The position numbers and the translations under genes are program-made. Positions 1 through 5,863 of a stretch of DNA of 7,483 bases are shown one piece after another. The notes below the pieces were generated by a model that was not told the origin of the DNA, did not search any database, and worked only from the letters and a program-made list of their open reading frames with translations. Source of the DNA: an uncultured Roseburia sp. (GTDB taxonomy: Bacteria > Bacillota > Clostridia > Lachnospirales > Lachnospiraceae); assembly GCA_934307185.1 (NCBI GenBank), contig CAKRCJ010000107.1, positions 1 to 7,483 on the forward strand, in the 5' to 3' direction. Within the stretch, counting starts at the first letter, position 1. Every line of letters starts with the position of its first letter.

Positions 1-395
1 CGGTTATATTTTTTTGTCTTGTCTGCCTCTGTGGAGCTGAATCCTCCGTCAAATACACTGCTTAAATCGGTTCCGCTTGTTGGAATATCATTCGTTCCAA
101 GTGCAATTGAAGCATTCGCATAGTCCTCCTGCTTCACCTGATAACTTAAGCCATCCGTCGAAAGCTCATAAGAAATTCCTTCAGACTCAAGAATGCTCTT
201 GACCTGACCGGATTCCGCTGTCGTATCACAGTGTATCAAAGTTACCATCTTCGGCTGTGATACAACTGCCGCCAAAATGCCAAGTGCCACAAGCACGACT
301 GCCACAATACTGATAAGCAGTGCTTTCTGCTTTGTATTGAACTTCTTCCACCATTCTAATATTCTATCTAAAATCTTTTGCAATTGTTCTGGCAT
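1..395 (-). CDS. fliF: Flagellar MS-ring protein FliF, N-terminal part (cut by window edge)
   Basis: FliF forms the MS ring in the cytoplasmic membrane, the base on which the flagellar rod, C ring and export gate assemble. Only the first 131 codons are present; the gene continues beyond position 1. The visible part matches the family start: a short amphipathic cytoplasmic head with paired tryptophans (EWWKKF, residues 14-19), one hydrophobic transmembrane helix (about residues 25-46, rich in Val, Ala, Leu and Ile), then the start of the periplasmic ring-building domain. That domain includes a VKSILESEGISYEL stretch and the GLSYQV strand near residues 82-87, followed by ALGTNDIPTSG, typical of the first RBM-like FliF repeat. 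The ATG at 395 has an AAGGA at 406-410 (spacing 10) and lies 21 bases after the fliE stop, so it is co-transcribed with fliE. Identity is secure; the C-terminal FliG-binding region cannot be seen. Confidence 0.95.
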   Translation of the reverse strand, partial: MPEQLQKILDRILEWWKKFNTKQKALLISIVAVVLVALGILAAVVSQPKMVTLIHCDTTAESGQVKSILESEGISYELSTDGLSYQVKQEDYANASIALGTNDIPTSGTDLSSVFDGGFSSTEADKTKKYN

Positions 396-416
396 ATTCT
401 ATCAATCCTTAGTTTC

Positions 417-728
417 TTAAATTTGCATATTCATAATTTCTTTATATGCTTCAAGCATCTTATCACGGATTGCTACCGTGTACTGTATCGCAGTCAGTGC
501 CTTGGTCTGTGCAGTTGTTAAATCATGTGTATTCTCTGCCTCACCTAAAGCAAACCGGATTGCCTCTGACTGTGCATTGTTCTGTAAATCGTTTGTCTCT
601 GAAACCATGTTCATCGCCGCCGACAAAACGGAGTCAAAAGAGTCATCCGACTTTGTGGTAAGATTTTTCTGCGTTGCAACCTGATTTAAATAATCAGATG
701 TAATATTGGTTAATGAACTAATGTCCAT
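417..728 (-). CDS. fliE: Flagellar hook-basal body protein FliE
   Basis: FliE is a small exported protein that joins the MS ring to the proximal rod and is among the first rod-level substrates of the flagellar type III export apparatus. The 103-residue product has the usual FliE length and layout: a variable N-terminal 30 residues, then helical segments containing SFDSVLSAAM and DLQNNAQ, and the conserved C-terminal half with HDLTTAQTKALTAIQYTVAIR and the diagnostic ending LEAYKEIMNMQI. As expected for a flagellar rod substrate, no cleavable signal peptide is seen. The ATG at 728 has a strong ribosome binding site (AAAGGTGGTG at 735-744). It sits 20 bases after the flgC stop, so flgB, flgC and fliE read as one transcript. 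Confidence 0.96.
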   Translation of the reverse strand: MDISSLTNITSDYLNQVATQKNLTTKSDDSFDSVLSAAMNMVSETNDLQNNAQSEAIRFALGEAENTHDLTTAQTKALTAIQYTVAIRDKMLEAYKEIMNMQI

Positions 729-748
729 TTCTCACACCACCTTTTCTT

Positions 749-1189
749 TTATTTTCCAATTGACATTCCACTCTGGGCAATTTGCTTGCTTGCCTCAAAT
801 GCTGTCGTATTTGCCTCATATGCTCTGGAAGCATCTATCAAATTCGTCATTTCCGTAACTGTATTAACATTTGGATATGATACATATCCATCTGCATCTG
901 CGTCCGGATTGGATGGGTCATACTCTTTAATAAAATCTGTCGTCGTGTCCTCTGTTACTGAGGTGACTTTCACTCCGTTGCCCACCAGTCTTGCTCTCGC
1001 ATTCTGATAGTAACTGGAAAATGGTGTCACTGTCTTCTCCGCAAATGTTACAACTTTTCTTCTGTAAGGTGTTCCATCCTCTGTACGTGTTGTATTTACA
1101 TTCGCAATATTTTCTGAAATGGTATCCATACGGAAACGCTCCGCTGTCATACCGGAAGCACTGATATTAAATGCCTGAAATAAAGCCAT
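749..1189 (-). CDS. flgC: Flagellar basal-body proximal rod protein FlgC
   Basis: FlgC is one of the proximal rod proteins, secreted through the flagellar export apparatus and polymerised on FliE above the MS ring. The 146-residue protein carries the family hallmarks: the N-terminal D0 helix with FNISASGMTAERFRMDTISENIANVNT (split here as FNISASGM at 7-14 and ENIANVNT further on), the FlgC signature YDPSNPDADADGYVSYPNVN at about residues 90-109, and the C-terminal helix with MTNLIDASRAYEANTTAF. The length is normal for FlgC. The ATG at 1189 is preceded by AGGGAGAG (1196-1203, spacing 6), 26 bases after the flgB stop. I see no internal promoter or terminator between flgB, flgC and fliE. Nothing unusual was found. 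Confidence 0.97.
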   Translation of the reverse strand: MALFQAFNISASGMTAERFRMDTISENIANVNTTRTEDGTPYRRKVVTFAEKTVTPFSSYYQNARARLVGNGVKVTSVTEDTTTDFIKEYDPSNPDADADGYVSYPNVNTVTEMTNLIDASRAYEANTTAFEASKQIAQSGMSIGK

Positions 1190-1215
1190 GTCTTTCTCTC
1201 CCTGTATTTGTTAAA

Positions 1216-1611
1216 TTATTTTATTACTGCCTGCATTCTTTTGAAATCGGAGTCAATGCTGTTTGTGAGCATCTGATAACGGATTGTCTCTGATGCCATT
1301 TCAACATTCTCATTATCCGGATCCACATTATTCTCATCCAGACGGTAAGAATAGTTTGAAGAATCTGTATAAGTAGAAACATTCAGGCTGCCCAAATCGG
1401 TGTTCACCGAGCGGACCTTCTTATCCAGATCAACATATTTATAGCTTCCCAGCTCTCTCTTTAATACACTCTCAAAGTCAACCTCCTGTCTCTTATAACC
1501 CGGAGTATCTATATTGGCAATATTATTTGCAATCGCCGTCTCACGAAGTGCACTCGCGTCTGCTGCTTTGTCTAATATATTAATATAATCAAATGCGTTT
1601 GTACTAAACAC
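1216..1611 (-). CDS. flgB: Flagellar basal-body proximal rod protein FlgB (GTG start)
   Basis: FlgB is a proximal rod subunit that pairs with FlgC, FlgF and FliE between MS ring and distal rod. The product is 131 residues, normal for FlgB. It shows the rod-protein D0 motif as ANNIANIDTPGYKR (about residues 27-40) followed by VDFESVLKREL, and a C-terminal helix containing ENVEMASETIRYQMLTNSI. The reading frame has no ATG at its beginning. A GTG at 1611 is the start, supported by AAAGGAG at 1620-1626 with spacing 8. The nearby ATG at 1616 is out of frame and too close to that site. FlgB is the first gene of the flagellar operon and follows a predicted SigA-like promoter, about 43 bases downstream of the expected transcription start. 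Confidence 0.95.
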   Translation of the reverse strand: MFSTNAFDYINILDKAADASALRETAIANNIANIDTPGYKRQEVDFESVLKRELGSYKYVDLDKKVRSVNTDLGSLNVSTYTDSSNYSYRLDENNVDPDNENVEMASETIRYQMLTNSIDSDFKRMQAVIK

Positions 1612-1619
1612 GACATTTT

Positions 1620-1626
1620 CTCCTTT
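1620..1626 (-). promoter_or_regulatory. Ribosome binding site deciding the flgB GTG start
   Basis: The minus strand reads AAAGGAG here, 8 bases before the GTG at 1611. An ATG at 1616-1614 lies only 3 bases away and opens a frame of 14 codons, so the GTG is the better start. Confidence 0.8.
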
Positions 1627-1660
1627 CGATTTACATAATTCTACAAATTAACCTAGTTTT

Positions 1661-1688
1661 ATTATAAAGAATATCCTAAAAAACACAA
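1661..1688 (-). promoter_or_regulatory. Predicted SigA-type promoter of the flgB-flgC-fliE-fliF operon
   Basis: On the minus strand a perfect TATAAT (1661-1666) stands 16 bases downstream of TTGTGT (1683-1688; the first three bases match the TTGACA consensus). Two runs of A on the minus strand (1692-1698 and 1701-1706) lie directly upstream of the -35 and could act as an UP element, compensating for the poor -35. The transcription start would be near 1654, leaving a leader of about 43 bases before flgB. I found neither a SigD-like element (TAAA with GCCGATAA) nor a sigma-54 GG-N10-GC element. Confidence 0.6.
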
Positions 1689-1758
1689 GTATTTTTTTCC
1701 TTTTTTGCCACATATTGTAATCTGACTTTTTTCTTTAATTTGTTTCAAAATTCCATAG

Positions 1759-1794
1759 AAAAAGAGAATTTATAACATGTTATAAATTCCCTTT
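1759..1794 (-). terminator. Rho-independent terminator after codY, with a 24-base perfect palindrome
   Basis: Positions 1766-1789 form a perfect 24-base palindrome centred on ACATGT. In minus-strand RNA the stem extends outward through a G-U pair (1790/1765) and AAAG/CUUU (1791-1794 with 1761-1764), giving about 15 pairs closed by a CAUG loop and ending in a run of five U (1763-1759). The G-U pair forms only in minus-strand RNA; plus-strand RNA would have an A-C mismatch there. It begins 10 bases after the codY stop. The stem is AT-rich, so termination may be partial. Confidence 0.7.
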
Positions 1795-1804
1795 CCTAAC
1801 ATCA

Positions 1805-2587
1805 TTAATTCATTTGATTTTGTTTTTTAATTTTCTCTAATTCGTCAAATACGACATCGTTCAAAACCTTAATATAGGTTCCTTTCATTCCGGAGGACCT
1901 TGACTCTATTACTCCGGCGCTTTCGAACTTACGCAGTGCATTTACAATGACAGACCTTGTAATGCCAACCCTGTCTGCAATCTTGCTTGCAACTAAGATA
2001 CCCTCTTTGCCATCCATTTCTTCGAAGATATGAATAATCGCCTCAAGCTCTGAAAAGGATAATGTACTGATTGCAGATTTTACAATCTGTACTTTTCTCG
2101 TTTCCTCTGCGTTCTCCTCATTGACCGAACGCATCATTTCCAGCCCGACCACCGTCGTTCCATACTCACTTAAAATAATATCATCAATATCGTATGGGCT
2201 GTTCTCCCTGTACACAAACAAAGTTCCCAGACGCTCACCTGCAATATCAATCGGCGTAATAATCGCTGTGTATTTCTTGATGTCGTTCACAAAGCCAAGT
2301 GTTTCCAGGTTTACATTTTCTTTTGTAGAAAGAATTCCTAAAAGTCTCTCATTCAGCAGTGGGTCGATAAACCCTCCTACCTCATCTACAATCAGTTCCT
2401 GTATCTCGTCGACACCCTTTGCCACACCTGTTCCAAGCACTTTTCCTTTTTTACTGATTACAAGTATGTTTGAGTTTAGTATCTCCTTTAACACATCACA
2501 AATATCATTAAAAACCACTTTTGAAGAATTATTATTATGCAGCAATTTATTAATTTTTCTTGTTTTATCTAATAATTGAACACTCAT
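1805..2587 (-). CDS. codY: Global transcriptional regulator CodY
   Basis: CodY is a cytoplasmic dimeric DNA-binding regulator. In characterised Firmicutes it represses nitrogen, amino acid, motility and competence genes when branched-chain amino acids and GTP are plentiful. The product is 260 residues, the usual size. It begins with the family motif LLDKTRKINKLL (5-16), followed by a GAF-type sensory domain (about 20-150, including ERLGTLFVYR and EYGTTVVGLEMM), a linker helix, and a winged helix-turn-helix (about 165-245). The recognition region VASKIADRVGITRSVIVNA (199-217) and SAGVIESRSSGMKGTYIKVL are almost unchanged from Bacillus. The sensory domain is much less conserved: the EYTAFPV loop of the Bacillus effector pocket is not recognisable. 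I place the start at ATG 2587 rather than ATG 2602, because GGGAGG at 2595-2600 gives spacing 7 and the protein then starts MSVQLLDKTR. It has its own promoter and terminator. Confidence 0.97.
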   Translation of the reverse strand: MSVQLLDKTRKINKLLHNNNSSKVVFNDICDVLKEILNSNILVISKKGKVLGTGVAKGVDEIQELIVDEVGGFIDPLLNERLLGILSTKENVNLETLGFVNDIKKYTAIITPIDIAGERLGTLFVYRENSPYDIDDIILSEYGTTVVGLEMMRSVNEENAEETRKVQIVKSAISTLSFSELEAIIHIFEEMDGKEGILVASKIADRVGITRSVIVNALRKFESAGVIESRSSGMKGTYIKVLNDVVFDELEKIKKQNQMN

Positions 2588-2594
2588 TGTCCAT

Positions 2595-2600
2595 CCTCCC
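2595..2600 (-). promoter_or_regulatory. Ribosome binding site deciding the codY start
   Basis: The minus strand reads GGGAGG, 7 bases before ATG 2587. The in-frame ATG at 2602 would place this site inside the coding region and add five residues (MGGWT) that the family lacks. Confidence 0.85.
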
Positions 2601-2632
2601 ATCTATTTCAGACAGTTTTTATGATACTTTGT

Positions 2633-2661
2633 ATTTTATCACGTCAATTCTGAAAATTCAA
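2633..2661 (-). promoter_or_regulatory. Predicted extended -10 promoter of codY
   Basis: The minus strand carries TTGAAT (2656-2661) and TAAAAT (2633-2638) with a 17-base spacer, and TG one base before the -10 hexamer makes it an extended -10. The start would be near 2626, with a leader of about 39 bases. No terminator separates it from topA, so read-through from topA is also possible. An alternative pair, TTGACG with TATCAT, has a spacer of only 15. Confidence 0.6.
2644..2658. promoter_or_regulatory. CodY-box-like site overlapping the codY promoter
   Basis: The minus strand reads AATTTTCAGAATTGA, matching 11 of 15 bases of the CodY consensus AATTTTCWGAAAATT; the first 11 bases are a perfect match. 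It covers the spacer and overlaps the -35 of the predicted codY promoter, a position suited to autorepression. Confidence 0.45.
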
Positions 2662-2676
2662 TATTTTCAAACAATT
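2662..2676. promoter_or_regulatory. Second CodY-box-like site, upstream of the codY -35
   Basis: The minus strand reads AATTGTTTGAAAATA, matching 12 of 15 bases of the CodY consensus. It ends next to the -35 hexamer and is offset by 18 bases from the first box, so two dimers could bind side by side. Confidence 0.5.
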
Positions 2677-2688
2677 TCACAAACTTTT

Positions 2689-4764
2689 CTAATTTTTTTC
2701 TTTGTTTTCGGTTACATAGCCGCACTGTTCATCCGCACAAACAATTTTATTGCCTTTAATTACCATGTAGCCGCCGTATTTCGGGCATTTTTCTTCTACC
2801 GGTCTTGACCAGCTCATAAAATCACATTCCGGATTATCCTCACAGCCATAATACTTTCTGCCTTTTTTCGTTTTCTTTAAAATAACTTCTTTTCCGCATT
2901 TCGGGCATTTAATGCCAATCTTTTCAAGATAAGGCTTTGTGTTACGGCATTCCGGGAAGCCAGGACATGCTAAGAATTTTCCATGTGGTCCGTATTTTAC
3001 AACCATGTTCCTGCCACATACATCACAGACTACATCTGTCACTTCGTCTTCAATTTTAACCTTTTCCAAATCTTTTTCTGCTGCCTCGACTGCTTTTTCC
3101 AAATCGGGATAAAAATTCTCAACAACGGTTTTCCAGCTTACTGTTCCTTCACCCACGCTGTCTAATAGACTTTCCATATTGGCAGTAAAATTCTCGTCCA
3201 CAATGGATGGAAAAGATTCTTTCATAATCTGGTTTACAACTTCTCCAAGCTCTGTCACATAAAGATTTTTATTTTCTTTTACAATATATCTTCTTCCTAA
3301 AATCGTCGTGATTGTCGGAGAATACGTACTAGGGCGTCCAATTCCAAGCTCCTCTAAGGTTTTTACCAGAGACGCTTCGGTGTAGTGTGCCGGCGGCTGC
3401 GTAAAGTGCTGTTTTTCTTCCAGTTCATCTAACTTCAAGGTTGTTGTCTCATCAATTGACTTTAAAAGCAGGTTATTTTCTGCTTTCTCATCATCCTCAC
3501 TTGTATAAACAGACATAAATCCATCGAATGCAATCTTAGAGGCTGAAACAGTAAAACGATATTCCCCTGCCCCGATTTTTACATTGGTTGTCTCATAAAC
3601 TGCAGATGCCATACGGCTTGCGGCAAAACGCTTCCAGATTAACTGGTACAGACGGAACTGATCCCTTGACAGCGACTCCTTAACCATAACCGGTGTACGG
3701 TTGATATCGGAAGGACGGATTGCTTCGTGTGCATCCTGTATTTTTGCCCCGGACTTTTTCACAACTGTCTGTGTTGCCTGATATTGTTCTCCATAGGCTT
3801 TTCCGATATACTCATGCGCCTGTGCATCCGCTTCTTCTGAAATACGGACGGAATCTGTACGCAGATAAGTAATAAGACCGACGGTTCCCTGTCCCTTTGT
3901 ATCTACACCTTCATATAACTGCTGGGCAATTCTCATTGTTTTTGAGATTGGAAAATTCAATGCTTTTGAGGCTTCCTGCTGTAAGGTACTTGTCGTAAAC
4001 GGAAGCGGTGCCTTTTTTACACGTTCTCCCTTTTTCACCTCAGTCACTTTAAATTCTTCCTTTTTAATTTCAGCCATGACCTTGTCCATCTCTTCTTTCG
4101 AAGAAATGTTCATTTTATTCTTTTCATCTCCGTAAAACTTTGCAAGAAGCGGTTTCTTCTCTCCCGGGATTAAAAGCTTTGCATCAAGTGTCCAGTATTC
4201 CTCCGGAATAAATGCATTGATTTCTTCCTCTCTGTCACAGATAATCCGAAGTGCAACAGACTGTACCCTTCCTGCGCTCAAGCCTCTCTTTACCTTTGCC
4301 CACAGCAATGGGCTGATTTTATAACCAACCATGCGGTCTAAAATTCTTCTTGCCTGCTGCGCATTTACAAGATTCATATCAATTTCCCTTGGCTGTTTTA
4401 ACGATGCCTTTACCGCACTTTGTGTAATCTCATTAAAGCTGATACGGTTTACATCTTTTCCTTCTAACTTTAATGCCTGGCTAAGATGCCATGAAATTGC
4501 CTCTCCCTCGCGGTCAGGGTCAGTTGCGAGATACACTTTATCTGCCTTCTTCACTTCTTTGCGAAGCTTTGCCAATATATCTCCCTTCCCTCGGATTGTT
4601 ATATACTTTGGTTCAAAATCATGTTCTACATCAACTCCAAGCTGGCTTTTCGGAAGGTCCCTCACATGTCCGTTTGAAGCTGCCACTTCATAATTCTTCC
4701 CCAAAAACTTTTTAATTGTCTTCACCTTTGCCGGTGATTCCACAATAACCAGGTACTTAGCCAT
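2689..4764 (-). CDS. topA: DNA topoisomerase I (type IA)
   Basis: TopA relaxes negative supercoils by cutting one strand through a 5'-phosphotyrosine and passing the other. The 691-residue protein has the full type IA core: a Toprim domain with VIVESPAK (catalytic Glu9) and TDPDREGEA (metal-binding Asp82, Asp84, Glu86), the region RRILDRMVGYKISPLLW near 139-155, and the active-site motif TYLRTDS with Tyr300 and Arg302, then GRPSTYSPTI (476-485). The C-terminus has zinc-finger modules: finger 1 with Cys580, 583, 600 and 606; finger 2 with Cys620, 623, 641 and 647; and a third repeat with Cys660, 676 and 681 but Tyr663 (codon TAC at 2776-2778) where a cysteine is expected. ATG 4764 has AAAGGAG at 4772-4778, spacing 7. 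It lies 19 bases after dprA and shares its operon, with a possible promoter of its own at 4799-4827. Confidence 0.98.
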   Translation of the reverse strand: MAKYLVIVESPAKVKTIKKFLGKNYEVAASNGHVRDLPKSQLGVDVEHDFEPKYITIRGKGDILAKLRKEVKKADKVYLATDPDREGEAISWHLSQALKLEGKDVNRISFNEITQSAVKASLKQPREIDMNLVNAQQARRILDRMVGYKISPLLWAKVKRGLSAGRVQSVALRIICDREEEINAFIPEEYWTLDAKLLIPGEKKPLLAKFYGDEKNKMNISSKEEMDKVMAEIKKEEFKVTEVKKGERVKKAPLPFTTSTLQQEASKALNFPISKTMRIAQQLYEGVDTKGQGTVGLITYLRTDSVRISEEADAQAHEYIGKAYGEQYQATQTVVKKSGAKIQDAHEAIRPSDINRTPVMVKESLSRDQFRLYQLIWKRFAASRMASAVYETTNVKIGAGEYRFTVSASKIAFDGFMSVYTSEDDEKAENNLLLKSIDETTTLKLDELEEKQHFTQPPAHYTEASLVKTLEELGIGRPSTYSPTITTILGRRYIVKENKNLYVTELGEVVNQIMKESFPSIVDENFTANMESLLDSVGEGTVSWKTVVENFYPDLEKAVEAAEKDLEKVKIEDEVTDVVCDVCGRNMVVKYGPHGKFLACPGFPECRNTKPYLEKIGIKCPKCGKEVILKKTKKGRKYYGCEDNPECDFMSWSRPVEEKCPKYGGYMVIKGNKIVCADEQCGYVTENKEKN

Positions 4765-4783
4765 TCATATTCTCCTTTAAGTG

Positions 4784-5863
4784 TCAGATTTTGCGTATAT
4801 AATAATTTTTAAATGTCTCTGTTACAAATTCTTTCTGAATAAGGCTTTGCAGGATATCTGCCAGCTTTTGCATCGGATATCCGCTCTGTCTTAATAGTTC
4901 TTCCATACTTTTCGGTCGTAAACTCAAACAAGCATACACCAAGCCCTCATCTTTTTCAAGTAATAATTTATTAAAATTATCTTGATTTTTTTCATTTATG
5001 ATACACAAATCCAAATCTTTTAAGAAATCTTCGACACTATTTATCATCCCTGCGCCCTGCTTTATCAGATTGTTACATCCCTGGCTCAGGGAGTCGTTTA
5101 AGCGCCCCGGTACCGCAAAAATATCTTTTCCCTGCTCTAAGGCAAAATCTGCCGTAATAAGTGAACCGCTTCTTTCTTTTGCTTCCACAACAATGACCGC
5201 ATCACTGAGCGCAGATATAATTCTGTTTCTCGCCGGAAAAAGCTGTGCTATCGGCTTCGTGTAAGGCGGATATTCCGAAATAAGCCCGCCATGGCTTAAT
5301 ATTTCATCATATAATTTCTGATTGCCCTCTGGATAACACACATTCACTCCATTTCCAAGGACTGCAAAGGTATCCCCGCCTGCCTCTAATGCTCCCAGAT
5401 GTCCATAGGAGTCAATTCCCCTTGCCATACCGCTTATAATCTGTACCTCATATTTCGCCAGACCTCCTGCGATTTCTTTTGCCATCGCCTTTCCATAAGG
5501 CGAACACATCCTTGCCCCGACAATTGCAATTCTTTTTTTCTTAAAATCGGGCATCCTTCCTTTCACATAAATACTGTATGGCGCATCAACAATATTTTTT
5601 AAATTCTTCGGATAATTATTCATCTCATAAGATAAAAAAGTAATCCCTTCCGCACAGAGCTTCTCATATTGTTCCTCTAAATTCCAGCTTTCCCGGCGTT
5701 TTATTAATGCTTCTGCCTGTTTTTGTGAAATTCCTGACAATTTTTCTAACTGTTCTTTTTTCAAAAAATAAATTTCTTCTGCACTTTCTGCCTGGTTTAG
5801 CAGCTTATGAATTGTCCTGCTGCCAATTCCCGGGATGTTGGAAAGCCAATACTGATATTTCAT
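4784..5863 (-). CDS. dprA: DNA-processing protein DprA (Smf)
   Basis: DprA binds incoming single-stranded DNA in the cytoplasm and loads RecA on it during natural transformation; it is also widespread in bacteria not known to be transformable. The 359-residue protein has an N-terminal helix-hairpin-helix region (IPGIGSRTIHKLL at 10-22 and LSGISQKQAEAL at 42-53) and the DprA Rossmann fold (about 82-285). Motifs in the fold are IVGARMCSPYG (114-124), ISGMARGIDSYGH (143-155), AVLGNGVNVCYP (167-178), GLISEYPP (193-200), FPARNRIISALSDAVIVVEA (209-228) and GSLITADFALEQGKDIFAVPG split across 233-253. A C-terminal winged helix follows (about 303-357). The start is ATG 5863, with AAGGAGG at 5868-5874. 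The longer frame opens at a TTG (5878) that lies upstream of this site. Its ATG overlaps the comM stop as ATGA, suggesting translational coupling. Confidence 0.97.
   Translation of the reverse strand: MKYQYWLSNIPGIGSRTIHKLLNQAESAEEIYFLKKEQLEKLSGISQKQAEALIKRRESWNLEEQYEKLCAEGITFLSYEMNNYPKNLKNIVDAPYSIYVKGRMPDFKKKRIAIVGARMCSPYGKAMAKEIAGGLAKYEVQIISGMARGIDSYGHLGALEAGGDTFAVLGNGVNVCYPEGNQKLYDEILSHGGLISEYPPYTKPIAQLFPARNRIISALSDAVIVVEAKERSGSLITADFALEQGKDIFAVPGRLNDSLSQGCNNLIKQGAGMINSVEDFLKDLDLCIINEKNQDNFNKLLLEKDEGLVYACLSLRPKSMEELLRQSGYPMQKLADILQSLIQKEFVTETFKNYYIRKI
4799..4827 (-). promoter_or_regulatory. Possible internal promoter for topA, inside the 3' end of dprA
   Basis: The minus strand shows TTGTAA (4822-4827) and TATTAT (4799-4804) with a 17-base spacer (4/6 and 5/6 matches to consensus). 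The predicted start near 4792 would leave a leader of about 28 bases to topA, including its ribosome binding site. It lies within AT-rich coding sequence, so a chance match is quite possible. Confidence 0.35.

Larger units (their letters stand above)
1612..1804. other. Intergenic region between codY and flgB
   Basis: This 193-base AT-rich gap is the longest in the window. It holds the codY terminator (1759-1794), A-rich tracts on the minus strand (1691-1706 and 1727-1732), the predicted flgB promoter (1661-1688), a weak CodY-box-like sequence (1738-1752) and the flgB leader with its ribosome binding site. I see no small ORF with a convincing start and no recognisable riboswitch fold. Confidence 0.7.

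Noticed and set aside
1612..1804. Cyclic-di-GMP riboswitch or SigD promoter before flgB, as in some clostridial flagellar operons
   Set aside because: The predicted leader is only about 43 bases, no riboswitch core was recognised, and no GCCGATAA-like -10 was found.
2121..2579. 152-residue open frame on the plus strand opposite codY
   Set aside because: It is antisense to a clear codY, has no ribosome binding site I can see, and its composition (Ser, Ile and Phe rich) is what the complement of this coding sequence would give.
2588..2602. Longer codY start at ATG 2602
   Set aside because: It would translate through the best ribosome binding site (2595-2600) and add five residues not found in the family.
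2618..2650. Alternative codY promoter TTGACG with TATCAT
   Set aside because: Both hexamers are good, but the spacer is 15 bases, too short compared with the 17-base extended -10 alternative at 2633-2661.
4331..4693. 120-residue plus-strand open frame opposite topA
   Set aside because: A shadow of the Toprim-coding region; cysteine- and serine-rich with no recognisable domain.
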